DNA of 23,652 nucleotides. Origin: an uncultured Ureaplasma sp. (lineage in GTDB: Bacteria > Bacillota_I > Bacilli_A > Mycoplasmatales > Mycoplasmoidaceae). Made by a program: the position numbers and the translations under genes. This document shows, one piece after another, positions 1 through 8,618 of the stretch; position 1 is the first letter of the stretch; each line of letters begins with the position of its first letter. The notes under the pieces were generated by a model. It saw nothing but the letters and a program-made list of their open reading frames with translations. It made no database searches and had not been told where the DNA came from. The stretch covers positions 1 to 23,652 of the forward strand of contig CAJUTA010000045.1 in the NCBI GenBank assembly GCA_910589685.1, given 5' to 3'.

Positions 1-775
1 CAATTTTTTCATTACCTGTTATTGCCTGAACAACTTCAGTTTTATCACCATAAATTATTGAATCATAAAGTGGCTCTTTTTGTTCATTTATTTCTTGAAC
101 GTATTGAAGTAAACCACCATCAAAACATCATTTAAAATTTCTATTAGTTAGTTCAGAAGTAAATTCAATATTTACACCTTTATTCAAATAAGCTAATTCT
201 TTTAAACGATTGATTATTTTATCTTCATCTCATGGAGATTCTTCCATAATAGTAAAATCTGGATAAAATTGGATTTTTGTTCCATTTTTCTTTTCACTAT
301 TACCAATTAGTTTCAATTCATTAATAGGTGACCCACCGTTTTTAAATTCAATAAAATATTCTTTATTTTCTTTTGACACTCAAACTTTAAATCATTCACT
401 TAAAGCGTTAACTACTGATGCTCCAACACCATGTAAACCACCAGACACTTTGTAAGAATCATTATCAAATTTACCACCAGCATGTAAAACTGTTAGCACA
501 GTTTCAACTGTTGACTTCTTTGTTTCACTATGTATTTCAATTGGAATCCCACGACCATCGTCTTCAACTAAAATTGAACCATCTGATTTGATGATTAATT
601 TAACAGTAGTTGCAAATCCTGCCATTGCTTCATCAATTGAGTTATCAACGATTTCTCAAATCATATGATGAAGACCTTCTGGACCTGTAGATCCAATATA
701 CATTCCTGGTCTAGTTCTAACTGGTTCTAACCCTTTTAAAACTTTAATACTATTATTATCATAGTTATTACTCAT
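1..775 (-). CDS. gyrB: DNA gyrase subunit B, N-terminal part (partial, cut by window start)
   Basis: GyrB is the ATPase subunit of DNA gyrase, which introduces negative supercoils with GyrA. About 258 residues are present, starting MSNNYDNNSIKVLKGLEPV; the transducer and TOPRIM parts lie beyond position 1. GHKL ATPase motifs are clear: RPGMYIGSTGPEGLHHMIWE near residues 23-42, then EIVDNSIDEAMAGF (catalytic Glu and Mg-binding Asn), DDGRGIPIEIH, and VSGGLHGVGASVVNALSEW (ATP lid). DEAMAGF and the following segment fit GyrB better than ParE. In-frame TGA codons encode Trp (for example after NALSE and before EIVDNS). The start at 775 overlaps the end of the upstream S4 gene by 8 nt, implying translational coupling. 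A GAGAG stretch a few bases upstream may serve as a weak ribosome binding site. Confidence 0.95.
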
Positions 776-1010
776 ATTTGCTCTCATTTCGTGTTTTAGA
801 AATTAAATACTTAATGCCATCTATTTCAACTATTGATTCAGGATAGATTTTTCGACCACGACGATTTTCTAATTCATTATTTACCAAAATATTATTTGAT
901 GATAAATAAAATTTAACGTCAGATCCTTGACCAACAACCCCAATAAATTTTAAAAAAGATCCAAGAGTTATATAGTCTGTATAAATTTTGATTTCTTGTT
1001 CTTTTTTCAT
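768..1010 (-). CDS. rlbA: S4-domain RNA-binding protein, YaaA/RlbA type
   Basis: An 80-residue protein made almost entirely of one S4-type RNA-binding fold. TLGSFLKFIGVVGQGSDVK near residues 16-34 is followed by a VNNELENRRGRKIYPESIVEI segment typical of YaaA, where the conserved NRRGRK stretch contacts RNA. In Bacillus this gene sits between dnaN and recF; here it lies between dnaN and gyrB, so recF has been lost and the rest of the order kept. In Bacillus the protein is linked to ribosome function (family knowledge, not seen here). It overlaps the gyrB start by 8 nt. A hairpin lies between it and dnaN, and its short upstream leader contains TATTATAT-like sequence that could supply its own promoter. 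Confidence 0.8.
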   Translation of the reverse strand: MKKEQEIKIYTDYITLGSFLKFIGVVGQGSDVKFYLSSNNILVNNELENRRGRKIYPESIVEIDGIKYLISKTRNESKYE

Positions 1011-1034
1011 AGCAAATATAATAATTTTATCATT

Positions 1035-1079
1035 AAAAACTCTCTAAATTGCTTATAGCTATATTTTAGAGACGTTTTT
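1035..1079 (-). terminator. Hairpin between dnaN and rlbA, possible terminator or attenuator
   Basis: An imperfect inverted repeat pairs AAAAACTCTCTAAA (1035-1048) with TTTAGAGACGTTTTT (1065-1079). The loop contains a 10-bp palindrome, TATAGCTATA (1054-1063). Read on the minus strand, after dnaN and before rlbA/gyrB, the stem ends in TTTTT, as an intrinsic terminator would. The stem is AT-rich with one bulged base, so it may only partly terminate and let some dnaN transcript continue into rlbA-gyrB. Confidence 0.45.
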
Positions 1080-1109
1080 ATTCTTATTGTAGGGGAATAC
1101 CTATATTAA

Positions 1110-2252
1110 TTAATTGTTTATTTTAATTGGTAATATTAATTCTTTAAAATCCTTATCATTTTCACCATAAATTAGCATAGGTTTAGCATTATCTTCTATT
1201 TCAAAAATAATTTTTTTACTATCAATATTTTTAATTAATGTTAATAAAAAATTTACATTAAATCTAATTTTGATTTCATTCCCTTCAAAATTATTATTTT
1301 CTATATTGATATCAATATTACCTGTATTAAAAGAAGAAGCGCTTAAAAGAATTGAGTTTTTTTGAAAATCAAATTCAACAACAGGATTAACTTCATTTTT
1401 TACAATACTCTTGATCATTTCTAATGAGTTGTAAATTTCTTGACGATCAATAATTACTTTAGTTTTTGTATTTACTTTAAAAGCATTAAGAAAAATATCT
1501 TTAGGGTATTCGCCATTTATTGTTCTATCTATTATTGTTAAATTATTATTTTTAACAATCAATTTCTTTTCATTTGAATTAACAAAAATATCGATATTTT
1601 TTTCATCTTTAAAAATTGAAACAATAGTATTTATAGTACTAGATGGGATAGTGAAATTGAATTTTTCATTTGTGTTTATCTTATTTTCAAGTAATGATAA
1701 CTTATAAGTATCAGTCGACATTGTTGTTAGTTTATTTGATTCTAGTTCGTTTGTAAAATAAATACCTGATATTGGTTTAGTTTGTCTTTGATCATTAAGT
1801 ACACAAGTACCATTTTTTCTATATATTTCATTTAAAGAATTCAAAGTAAGATTTATTTTTAGTAAATCATTTTCATTTATTTCTATTTTAGGAAATGGAA
1901 AATCTAAAACATTTATTTCTAAAGAAATCTTGCTTGATTTTATTGATAAAACACTATTTTCTAATTTTGTTATTTTAATTTCATCATTTTCATTTAATCT
2001 AGATATTATGTCATTTAATAAATCGTTTTTTATTAATGTATTTCCATAATTCTCTATTTCTATTTTTTCATCATCTATTTTATATACACCCGAAACTACA
2101 TTATTTGTACAATAAACAAAATTTCCGTTTTTTGATAAAGAAATTTTTATGAATTTAGTATTAGGGTTAATACTTTCATTCTTACTTTCAATTACTTTGT
2201 TGCAAAATTTTACAATTTTTATCAATTCTATTTGTTTTATTTTAAATTTCAT
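1110..2252 (-). CDS. dnaN: DNA polymerase III sliding clamp (beta subunit)
   Basis: DnaN forms the ring-shaped dimer that tethers the replicative polymerase to DNA. The 380-residue length matches the family's three-domain clamp. It begins MKFKIKQIELIKIVKFCNKV, with a domain-boundary segment KPISGIYFTNELESNKLTTM and a following DTYKLSLLENK, close to the highly conserved 'TDxxRL' strand of clamps. It ends with LPIKINN, resembling the usual C-terminal M-P-(V/I/M)-R/K pattern near the partner-binding groove. It is divergent from pth across about 110 nt of extremely AT-rich DNA and heads the leftward dnaN-rlbA-gyrB group. dnaA, the usual upstream neighbour, is absent from this side. Translation is divergent from well-known homologues but I see no break. 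Confidence 0.9.
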   Translation of the reverse strand: MKFKIKQIELIKIVKFCNKVIESKNESINPNTKFIKISLSKNGNFVYCTNNVVSGVYKIDDEKIEIENYGNTLIKNDLLNDIISRLNENDEIKITKLENSVLSIKSSKISLEINVLDFPFPKIEINENDLLKINLTLNSLNEIYRKNGTCVLNDQRQTKPISGIYFTNELESNKLTTMSTDTYKLSLLENKINTNEKFNFTIPSSTINTIVSIFKDEKNIDIFVNSNEKKLIVKNNNLTIIDRTINGEYPKDIFLNAFKVNTKTKVIIDRQEIYNSLEMIKSIVKNEVNPVVEFDFQKNSILLSASSFNTGNIDINIENNNFEGNEIKIRFNVNFLLTLIKNIDSKKIIFEIEDNAKPMLIYGENDKDFKELILPIKINN

Positions 2253-2391
2253 TATTTTATATTTATATTAAATAATCATTATTAAAATGTTGAAAAGTAT
2301 ATAAAGTAACACTTTTAACAATAAAATTATATAAATAATTAATATTAAATTGTTAATAAATTGTGTATAACTTGGATAATAATGTGGAAAA
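2253..2391. other. AT-rich divergent gap with DnaA-box-like sites (possible oriC or relic)
   Basis: This gap separates leftward dnaN-rlbA-gyrB from the rightward pth operon. By eye 2253-2362 is only about 10% G+C. At 2362-2370 TGTGTATAA is the reverse complement of TTATACACA, an exact match to the TTATNCACA DnaA box. TGTGGAAAA at 2383-2391 is one mismatch from the strong box on the same strand. TTGGATAA at 2372-2379 is a partial third site. AAATTGT occurs twice (2347-2353 and 2359-2365). An AAAGT-aac-ACTTT inverted repeat lies at 2303-2315. Promoters for both flanking genes must also fall here. The boxes overlap the start of pth. Origin function is inference; dnaA itself is not seen. Confidence 0.45.
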
Positions 2392-2980
2392 CTATTTAAT
2401 TGTTGGTTTAGGTAACCCAGGTTCGGAATATAACAACACTAGACACCAAATTGGAATGATGGTTCTAGATTATTTTTTTGTAAATAATAGAAATTCTCTA
2501 TTGATTTCAAATTTTCAATTTGATTCTAAATTCAATTCAGAGATTGCTAAATTCACAATTAACAATAAAAATATTTATCTAGCTAAACCAATGACATACA
2601 TGAATTTATCAGGTGATTTTGTTCAAAAATTTACCAATTTTTATAAAATACCTTTAAAAAATGTTCTAGTAATTTTTGATGATATTAGCTTAGAAGTTGG
2701 AAAATATAAATTAAAAACCAATAGCTCATCTGGCGGACACAACGGAATTAAAGATATTATTAAAAAAATGAATACTGAATCAATAATGCGTTTAAAAATA
2801 GGAATTCTAAATCCAATAATTAAATCTAAATTATCTTTGAAAGATTATGTCTTATCTAAATTTACTAGAGAAGAGTTAGAAATTTACAAACAATTATTTT
2901 CTAAAATAAATGAAATAATTCTTGATTTTACTAATCTTGATTTTTTGATATTATGCTCTTTATATAATGGAAAACAATAA
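2363..2980 (+). CDS. pth: Peptidyl-tRNA hydrolase
   Basis: Pth cleaves the ester bond of peptidyl-tRNAs released from stalled ribosomes so that tRNA is recycled. Numbering from the longest frame (205 aa), LIVGLGNPGSEYNNTRHQIG carries the catalytic Asn18 and His28. IFDDISLEVGK holds the conserved Asp (106 or 107), and SGGHNGIKDI is the family signature. The start is uncertain: GTG 2363 is the longest, but TTG 2372 or GTG 2384 (MENYLIVGLGNPG) would give the usual short N-terminus. There is no ATG or clear Shine-Dalgarno in front, so the mRNA may be nearly leaderless. It is the first gene of a rightward operon; its TAA overlaps the tilS ATG by one base. Confidence 0.93.
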   Translation: MYNLDNNVENYLIVGLGNPGSEYNNTRHQIGMMVLDYFFVNNRNSLLISNFQFDSKFNSEIAKFTINNKNIYLAKPMTYMNLSGDFVQKFTNFYKIPLKNVLVIFDDISLEVGKYKLKTNSSSGGHNGIKDIIKKMNTESIMRLKIGILNPIIKSKLSLKDYVLSKFTREELEIYKQLFSKINEIILDFTNLDFLILCSLYNGKQ

Positions 2981-3891
2981 TGTCTATTTTTAATAAAAAA
3001 CCATATTTAGCAGCTATTAGTGGTGGACCAGATTCGATCGCTTTACTTCATATGTACCGTCGTCATATAAGAATAGTTGCTGTTGTTAAATACAATAAAA
3101 GACAAGATTGCCAATGTGATGTAGATTGTGTTGTTAAACTTTGCGATAAATACAAAATTAAATATGAAATTTTGGATGTAACATCCGATGTTTACAAACA
3201 ATATAATTTTGAAAATAATTTTCAAAATAAAGCTCGATTGATTAGATATGATTTTTTTGAAAAAATTGCTAAAGAAAACAATTTAAATAAAATATTAGTT
3301 GCACATCACTTAGATGATTTTTTAGAAACAGCATATCTAGATTTTGTTAAAAATTCTCAGAAAACATTTTATGGAATTAGAGAAAAAAGTTTTTATAAAG
3401 ATATCGAGATCAATCGACCACTTTTAAGAAGATATAGAAAAGCAACTTTAGAAAGATATTGTCAAGATTTCAAATTAGATTATGCAATTGATAGTAGCAA
3501 TTTAGAAGATTTATATGAGCGAAATCAAGTTAGAAAAATTATTCAATCAATGCCTAGTTCTGAAGTTTGAGATTTATTAAGAAAAACATATAAACACAAT
3601 AAAGAAAATTCCAAAAAAGAAAAAATTATTAATGAAATTTTTTATGAATGAGAGCACAAAATGTTTGATGTTGAATATTTTCTAAATATTGATTGTGATT
3701 TACAAAATAATTTAATTTTTAAATTTTTGGAAAGTAAAAATTATTTTCGCCCTAATATAAATAAAATAATAAGTATTATTAATTTCATTAATTCAAAAAA
3801 ATATAGTAAATCATTTCGAATTTCAAATGATCAATATTTAAGAATTATTGATCATAAATTAGTATTAGAAAAGAATAAAAATGGCAATTAA
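2980..3891 (+). CDS. tilS: tRNA(Ile)-lysidine synthase
   Basis: TilS ligates lysine to C34 of the CAU-anticodon tRNA-Ile so that it reads AUA instead of AUG, which matters in a genome this AT-rich. The N-type ATP pyrophosphatase PP-loop SGGPDSIALLHM lies at residues 14-25. HHLDDFLET, a second conserved family motif, and INRPLLRRYRKATLERYC follow, then a shorter divergent C-terminus. The frame is 303 residues with TGA read as Trp at 3568-3570 and 3649-3651; with standard code it would look broken into two pieces. It overlaps pth by 1 nt and hprK by 11 nt. In M. genitalium, as I recall, pth, tilS, hprK and lgt occur in the same order. Confidence 0.93.
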
Positions 3892-4822
3892 TTATCCTTT
3901 ATTTGCAAATGAATTAATTAATAAATTCAAATTAAAAGTTTTATCAAATGAAGAATTTATTAATAATTTACAAATAACTTGTTCTAGCTTAACTAGATGC
4001 ACATTTGAATTAACAGGTGAAATTGTATATAAATCATTAATTTCCATAACTTATTTTGGCAAAAAAGAAAGTTTATATTTAGATAAATTTGATAACAAAA
4101 CCATCGAAAATAAAATTAGTTTAATTTTAAAAATGACACCGCCATTAATATTAATTGGTCCAAATTTTAAGTATATAGATTTGATTGTTAAATTATCAAA
4201 AGATACAAAAACACCTATTATTCAAACTCAACATAATTTTCAAATACTTCACTTAACAATCGGTAATTGAATACAAGAAAAATTATCAACTTATGAATTA
4301 ATGCATGGTTCTTTAATAAGTGTTTTTGGGATGGGTGTCTTAATTATTGGAAGATCCGGAATTGGAAAATCAGAAGTTGTAGTTGAACTTGTTAAAAAAG
4401 GTCATATTTTCATTGGTGATGATTCTATTATGGTTACTAGAATTGGAAAACGTGTTTTTGGTAAGGCAAATGATATTACAAAAAATTTCATTGAAATTCG
4501 CGGACTAGGTATTTTAAATTTTCAACGTATCTTTGGAATTGAAAAACAAATTAAGAGTTCAAGAATAAATGTAATTTGTGAGTTAATTGATATGGATGAA
4601 ATAGATAAATATTCATGTCAATTTGAAAGACTTGGTAATAAAATAACTTACAATAATATTTTAGGTGTAGATATCCCGTTTTATCGAATACCTGTTTCAC
4701 AAGGTAGAAATATTTCTGACTTAATTGAAACAGCAATCACTGATTTAAAATTAAAAAAACAAGGATATTTTTCAGCAGAAGAATTTATTGAACAAATCAG
4801 TAAGAAGAAAGAACAAAAATAA
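3881..4822 (+). CDS. hprK: HPr kinase/phosphorylase
   Basis: HprK phosphorylates and dephosphorylates Ser46 of HPr, coupling sugar uptake by the PTS to metabolic state. The 313-residue frame has the N-terminal domain (1-135) and the kinase core. HG at 142-143 is followed by the P-loop GRSGIGKSE (157-165, Lys163), then GHIFIGDDSIMVTR with catalytic acidic residues. The HprK signature is EIRGLGILNFQRIFG, and a C-terminal PVSQGRNISDLIETAI motif follows. TGA at 4268-4270 is Trp. It starts inside the end of tilS (11-nt overlap) and its TAA shares a base with the lgt ATG, so translation of the operon is probably coupled. Confidence 0.95.
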
Positions 4823-5847
4823 TGGCAGACTCTTTAACACTAATCGCCAGTAATGATCCGTTTAGAATTGCATTTAATTTATTTGGATTAAATGTTTATT
4901 GATATGGAATATTTAGTGCTTTAGGTTATTTCATTGCAATTTTAATTTTTCTGTTTGTAACTTCGAAACGTTATAAATTAAGTTACGAAGTTCCTTTTTA
5001 TTATATTTTTTTCGCAATACCAATGATACTTTTAGGTGCAAGATTATGATCAGTAATTATTGGTGATGCAAGTATAAACCAATTTTTTAATTTCCGTGAG
5101 GGTGGATTAGCGATTCAAGGTGGTGTCATTTTTGGAGTCATTACCGCTTTAATTTATTTTCCATTAATTTTAAGATTACCAAAATATCATCTAAGAGTTG
5201 TTCAAGATGGAAATGTTTATATTAGACGTCCATCAATCCTTATTTTTGCTGACGCTATTATTCCGACAATTCTAATTGGTCAAGCAATCGGAAGATGAGG
5301 AAATTTTTTTAATGGAGAAATATTTGGACAAGCTGTGGATGCTTCACAATTAGAATGATTGAAAAACTTAATGCCAGGTGTTTTTAATCATATGACCCCT
5401 GCAGTAGGATTATCTGTTAATGGTTTTGGTCATTTACAAAAATATTTTCAACCACTATTCTTATATGAGTCATTTTTAAATATTGTTACATTTGCTATTA
5501 TTTATGGCGCATTTGCAGAAATACGTTGATTTAAAGCCGGAACAATTGCATCATTGTATTTTGTTGATTATGCAATAATTCGTTTTGTAATGGAACCACT
5601 TAGAAATAGTAGTTTCACATTCACAGGAACATATGTGATAAACTCATTATTTTTATTAGGTGGTTTATTAGCATTTATTTATTATCAATTTATTTCTATA
5701 AGATTAAGAAAATATAAGTTATGAAAATTTGTTCAAGATAAATTTAGCTATATTTTTAGCAAAAAACAAAATATAGCTAATCCTAAAATTAGTGATTTGA
5801 AGTATATTCGTAAAGATAGTGAAATAATATATTTTGTTAATCGTTAA
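4822..5847 (+). CDS. lgt: Phosphatidylglycerol-prolipoprotein diacylglyceryl transferase
   Basis: Lgt transfers diacylglycerol from phosphatidylglycerol to the lipobox Cys of prolipoproteins at the membrane; the two lipoproteins downstream in this window are natural substrates. The 341-residue polytopic protein has about seven hydrophobic segments. FREGGLAIQGGVIF (from F91) and GQAIGRWGNFFNGEIFGQ (153-170) match the catalytic loops, with Arg158 and Asn161 equivalent to the essential Arg/Asn of E. coli Lgt. QPLFLYES is the third signature. At least seven in-frame TGA codons are read as Trp, so the gene is invisible with the standard code. The C-terminus is longer than E. coli Lgt and ends in a basic tail. 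A 13-bp inverted repeat lies in that tail. ATG overlaps the hprK stop by one base. Confidence 0.95.
5744..5780. repeat. 13-bp perfect inverted repeat in the 3' end of lgt
   Basis: TTAGCTATATTTT (5744-5756) is perfectly complementary to AAAATATAGCTAA (5768-5780) across an 11-nt loop. It lies within lgt coding sequence, about 65 nt before its stop and 84 nt before the trxB start. No T-run follows, so it is not a standard intrinsic terminator. It could stabilise or slow the mRNA between lgt and trxB, or be chance in AT-rich DNA. Confidence 0.5.
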
Positions 5848-5850
5848 TAA

Positions 5851-5857
5851 AAGAGGG
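5851..5857 (+). promoter_or_regulatory. Shine-Dalgarno site of trxB
   Basis: AAGAGGG sits 6 nt before ATG 5864. It is one of the few clear Shine-Dalgarno sites in this operon. It decides the trxB start in favour of ATG 5864 over the in-frame TTG at 5834, which lies inside lgt and lacks such a site. Confidence 0.75.
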
Positions 5858-5863
5858 ATTAAA

Positions 5864-6805
5864 ATGAATAATTTTGATTATGATTCAGATATTGTTATTG
5901 TTGGAGCGGGTCCTGCTGGATTAACAGCTGCAATTTATGGATGTCGGGCAAATTTATCAGTTATTATTTTGGATAAAACAAGTCCTGGTGGAAAAATCAT
6001 CACCACAGCTACTATTGAAAATTATCCTGGTTATGAGAGTATTACAGGTCCAGATTTAGGGTTAAAAATGTTTACTCAAGCTCAACAATTAGGTTCGAAA
6101 TTCATTTTTAATGAAGCAACAAATATTATAACTACAGATAATTATCATTTTGTTGAATTAAAAAATAATAAAGTCATTCGTGCAAAAGCCGTAATTTTAT
6201 CTACAGGCATGGTTAATCGTCAAATTGGTTGTCCAGGGGAGCTTGATTTTTTTCATAAAGGTATAAGTTATTGTGCAATATGTGATGGAGCATTCCATAA
6301 AGGATTACCAATTGCTGTTGTTGGTAGTGGATTGAGTGCAGTAGAAGAATCGATCTATTTATCTGATATTGGTAGTGAAATATTTTTAATTTCTAACAAA
6401 CCAAAATTTAAATGTGATCAACTTTCTATTAATAGATTAAATCGCATTAAAAATATCAAAGTTTTCATGAATACAGATACATTAAGTTTTAATGGAAAAG
6501 ATTCATTAGAATCTGTTACTATAAAAAACCAATTAACAGGTGAAAAATCTGATATCAATATTCATGGGGCATTTATCTTTATTGGTTTTTTACCTGTTTG
6601 TCCAACTGTTAACTCAAAATCAATTTTGTCTTCTACAACTAATTTTATTGATGTTGATAATAATTGTAGTACGAGTATCCCAGGTTTATTTGCAGCTGGC
6701 GACATTGTAAGTAAAAAAATTAGACAAATTTCAACAGCCGTAGGCGATGGTACAATCGCTGCTTTATCTGCGATCGATTACATTAATAATAAAATTTGAA
6801 ATTAA
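5864..6805 (+). CDS. trxB: Thioredoxin reductase (altered NADPH-binding motif)
   Basis: TrxB is a flavoprotein that reduces thioredoxin, usually with NADPH. The 313-residue protein has an FAD Rossmann motif VGAGPAGLTAAIY (13-25), the redox pair in YCAICDG (Cys137, Cys140), and a C-terminal FAD motif GLFAAGDI. The NADPH domain departs from the family: GGGxSAxEE is GSGLSAVEE (154-162), and the HRRxxxR element that grips the NADPH phosphate is replaced by SNKPKFK (177-183), retaining only lysines. Coenzyme preference may therefore differ; this is inference. Read with TGA as Trp, the protein ends NNKIWN and stops at TAA 6803-6805. whiA begins one base later, as in the trxB-whiA pair I recall from M. 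genitalium. Confidence 0.92.
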
Positions 6806-6806
6806 T

Positions 6807-7694
6807 ATGCAAACATTTAGCGAAGAAGTTAAAACAGAGATTTCAAAATTAATAATCCAAAATAAATATAGTGATATAGTTTTTCATACAATTTTAAAAT
6901 CTATTGGTGAATTTAATTTAAATAAAGAAATATGTGAAATTATCACAATTTATCCATCAGTCGTTAGATTTCTACATGAATATTGTGATCAAAATAATTT
7001 CAAAAGTGAGATTCTTTATAGCAATCAAACAACACTTCGTTTAAATCGTAGAAATTATTTAATTCGAATAAATTTGCATTCTCCATTTAATGAAAAAATA
7101 AATTTATCAAATGATTTGCAAAAAAATTCAAAGTATTTAATTGGTGCATTTCTAGCTATTGGTAATGTTAGTAATTCAGAAAAATCATCTCATTTAGAAT
7201 TTCGTTGTTCAAATTTATTAGAGCAAAATAATATAATTAAATCTTTTTCATTATTTGGTTTGACACCAAAAACAATTTGTCATAAAAATAAGTATATTGT
7301 TTACTTCAAAAAACATCAAGAAATTTCTGATGTTTTAAAAGTATTAGGCGCAAACAAATCAATGTTTAAAATAGAAGAACGAAAAATAGAAAGTGATTTA
7401 GTTAATAACTATCAAAGATTAATTAATTTAGAGATTTCTAATTTAAAAAAGACAGCGGCTGCAAATGTTGAACAAGTAAATATTTGTACAGCAATAAAAT
7501 CAAGTATTTATTTTGATGAATTAAATGATCGTGAGAAAATTTATTGTTTTGTTAGATTAGAAAATCCAGAAGCAAATATGAGAGCTATCTGTGAATTAAT
7601 GAACCAAAAATTTTCTTCAAATCAAAAGATAACAAAAGGTAGTCTTTCACACATAGTCGCTAAAATTAAAAAAATTTATAATGAGTTAATTTAA
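6807..7694 (+). CDS. whiA: WhiA family DNA-binding regulator
   Basis: WhiA proteins combine a degenerate LAGLIDADG homing-endonuclease fold with a C-terminal helix-turn-helix; in Firmicutes and mollicutes they act as DNA-binding regulators. The N-terminus MQTFSEEVKTEISKL is typical. YLIGAFLAIGNVSNSEKSSH (around residues 110-129) matches the LAGLIDADG-like core, and NMRAICELMNQKFSSN followed by KGSLSHIVAKIKKI (from about residue 257) is the HTH. At 295 residues it is close to family length. I chose ATG 6807, one base after the trxB stop; the frame is open upstream to 6747 but that lies inside trxB. It is the last gene of the pth operon and its 3' end overlaps the convergent pseudouridine synthase gene by 9 nt. 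Confidence 0.92.
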   Translation: MQTFSEEVKTEISKLIIQNKYSDIVFHTILKSIGEFNLNKEICEIITIYPSVVRFLHEYCDQNNFKSEILYSNQTTLRLNRRNYLIRINLHSPFNEKINLSNDLQKNSKYLIGAFLAIGNVSNSEKSSHLEFRCSNLLEQNNIIKSFSLFGLTPKTICHKNKYIVYFKKHQEISDVLKVLGANKSMFKIEERKIESDLVNNYQRLINLEISNLKKTAAANVEQVNICTAIKSSIYFDELNDREKIYCFVRLENPEANMRAICELMNQKFSSNQKITKGSLSHIVAKIKKIYNELI

Positions 7695-8618
7695 AAACCA
7701 AATATTTTTCAATCTAAATTCTAAATTGTTCAGATAAAATAAGGGGTTTTTTGGATCAACTATTTTAAATTTTAAAAAATATGAAACAAGACATTGATTC
7801 TTAAATTTTTTGTCATTGAATTCTTTTTTAGTATATTTTTGTTCACCAACTATAGGCATATTTAAATAATTAAATGTTGCTCTAATTTGGTGTTTTCTTC
7901 CAGTAATCAAAACAACTTCTACCAATGAATAATTATCAATTTTTTTTACACATCTAAATTTTGTAATGGCAACTTTAGTATTTAATTGATAATCACTATA
8001 TACTTTAACAATTTCTGTTTTATCATCAATATAAAGATTAATAGTTTCCCAGTTAGACTGAATATTGTTTGAATGAACTAAGCAATAATATCTTTTTTCA
8101 ACTTCTCTATTTTTAAATATTTGATTTAATAATTTTAATGAATTTGCATTTTTAGCTGCCACTATTATTCCAGCTGTGTTGAAATCTATTCTATTTATTA
8201 AACTAGGAGTAAATGAATTTTCATTTTCTCAATCTCATTGTTTAGATTTTGCTAAGTACTTTTTAATTCGATTAATTAATGTGTCATTATTTTTATTATC
8301 ATCACTATGACATAATAAACCAATAGGTTTATTGACAATAATAATATTTGCATCCTCAAAAATTACATCTAATTTATCAAGTGAATTCATGAAATCATTT
8401 TTTTGGATTTCATTTGATAAATATTTATCAAAAAATATTGATATTTCATCATTCAAATCTAAAGTGTCATTAAATTGGCAACGTTTATTATTTATTTTTA
8501 TATCTTTATTTCTAATTCACTTTATAAATAAAACCTTAGAAATATGTGGATACATTTTAGTTAAAAATTTATCTAAACGTTTGCCTACATCATTTTCTTT
8601 AATGATTATTTTTTTCAT
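7686..8618 (-). CDS. RluC/RluD-family 23S rRNA pseudouridine synthase
   Basis: This enzyme class isomerises uridines to pseudouridine in 23S rRNA. The 310-residue frame has an N-terminal S4 RNA-binding domain, NDVGKRLDKFLTKMYPHISK (residues about 8-27). The catalytic domain shows IIIVNKPIGLLCH, the catalytic-Asp motif INRIDFNTAGIIVAAKN (usual form HRLDKDTSG), LITGRKHQIRATF and MPIVGEQKY. TGA Trp codons occur in the WDWE segment around 8227-8237. The start ATG 8618 gives MKKIIIKENDVGKRL, the expected N-terminus; ATG 8630 is an in-frame alternative. It starts 20 nt inside the end of the upstream exonuclease gene. I cannot tell RluC from RluD specificity by eye, so no symbol is given. Confidence 0.9.

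Noticed and set aside
4822..5847. Apparent 1-kb gene desert between hprK and trxB
   Set aside because: With TGA as Trp it is a complete lgt with all family motifs.
5834..5863. Longer trxB starting at TTG 5834
   Set aside because: The extension lies in the lgt end and has no Shine-Dalgarno; ATG 5864 has AAGAGGG in front and gives the normal TrxB N-terminus.
6747..6806. Longer whiA frame reaching back into trxB
   Set aside because: The upstream part is out-of-frame trxB sequence; MQTFSEEVK at 6807 is the expected WhiA start.
8545..8553. DnaA-box-like TGTGGATAC
   Set aside because: A single one-mismatch site inside the coding sequence of the pseudouridine synthase, with no cluster; taken as background.
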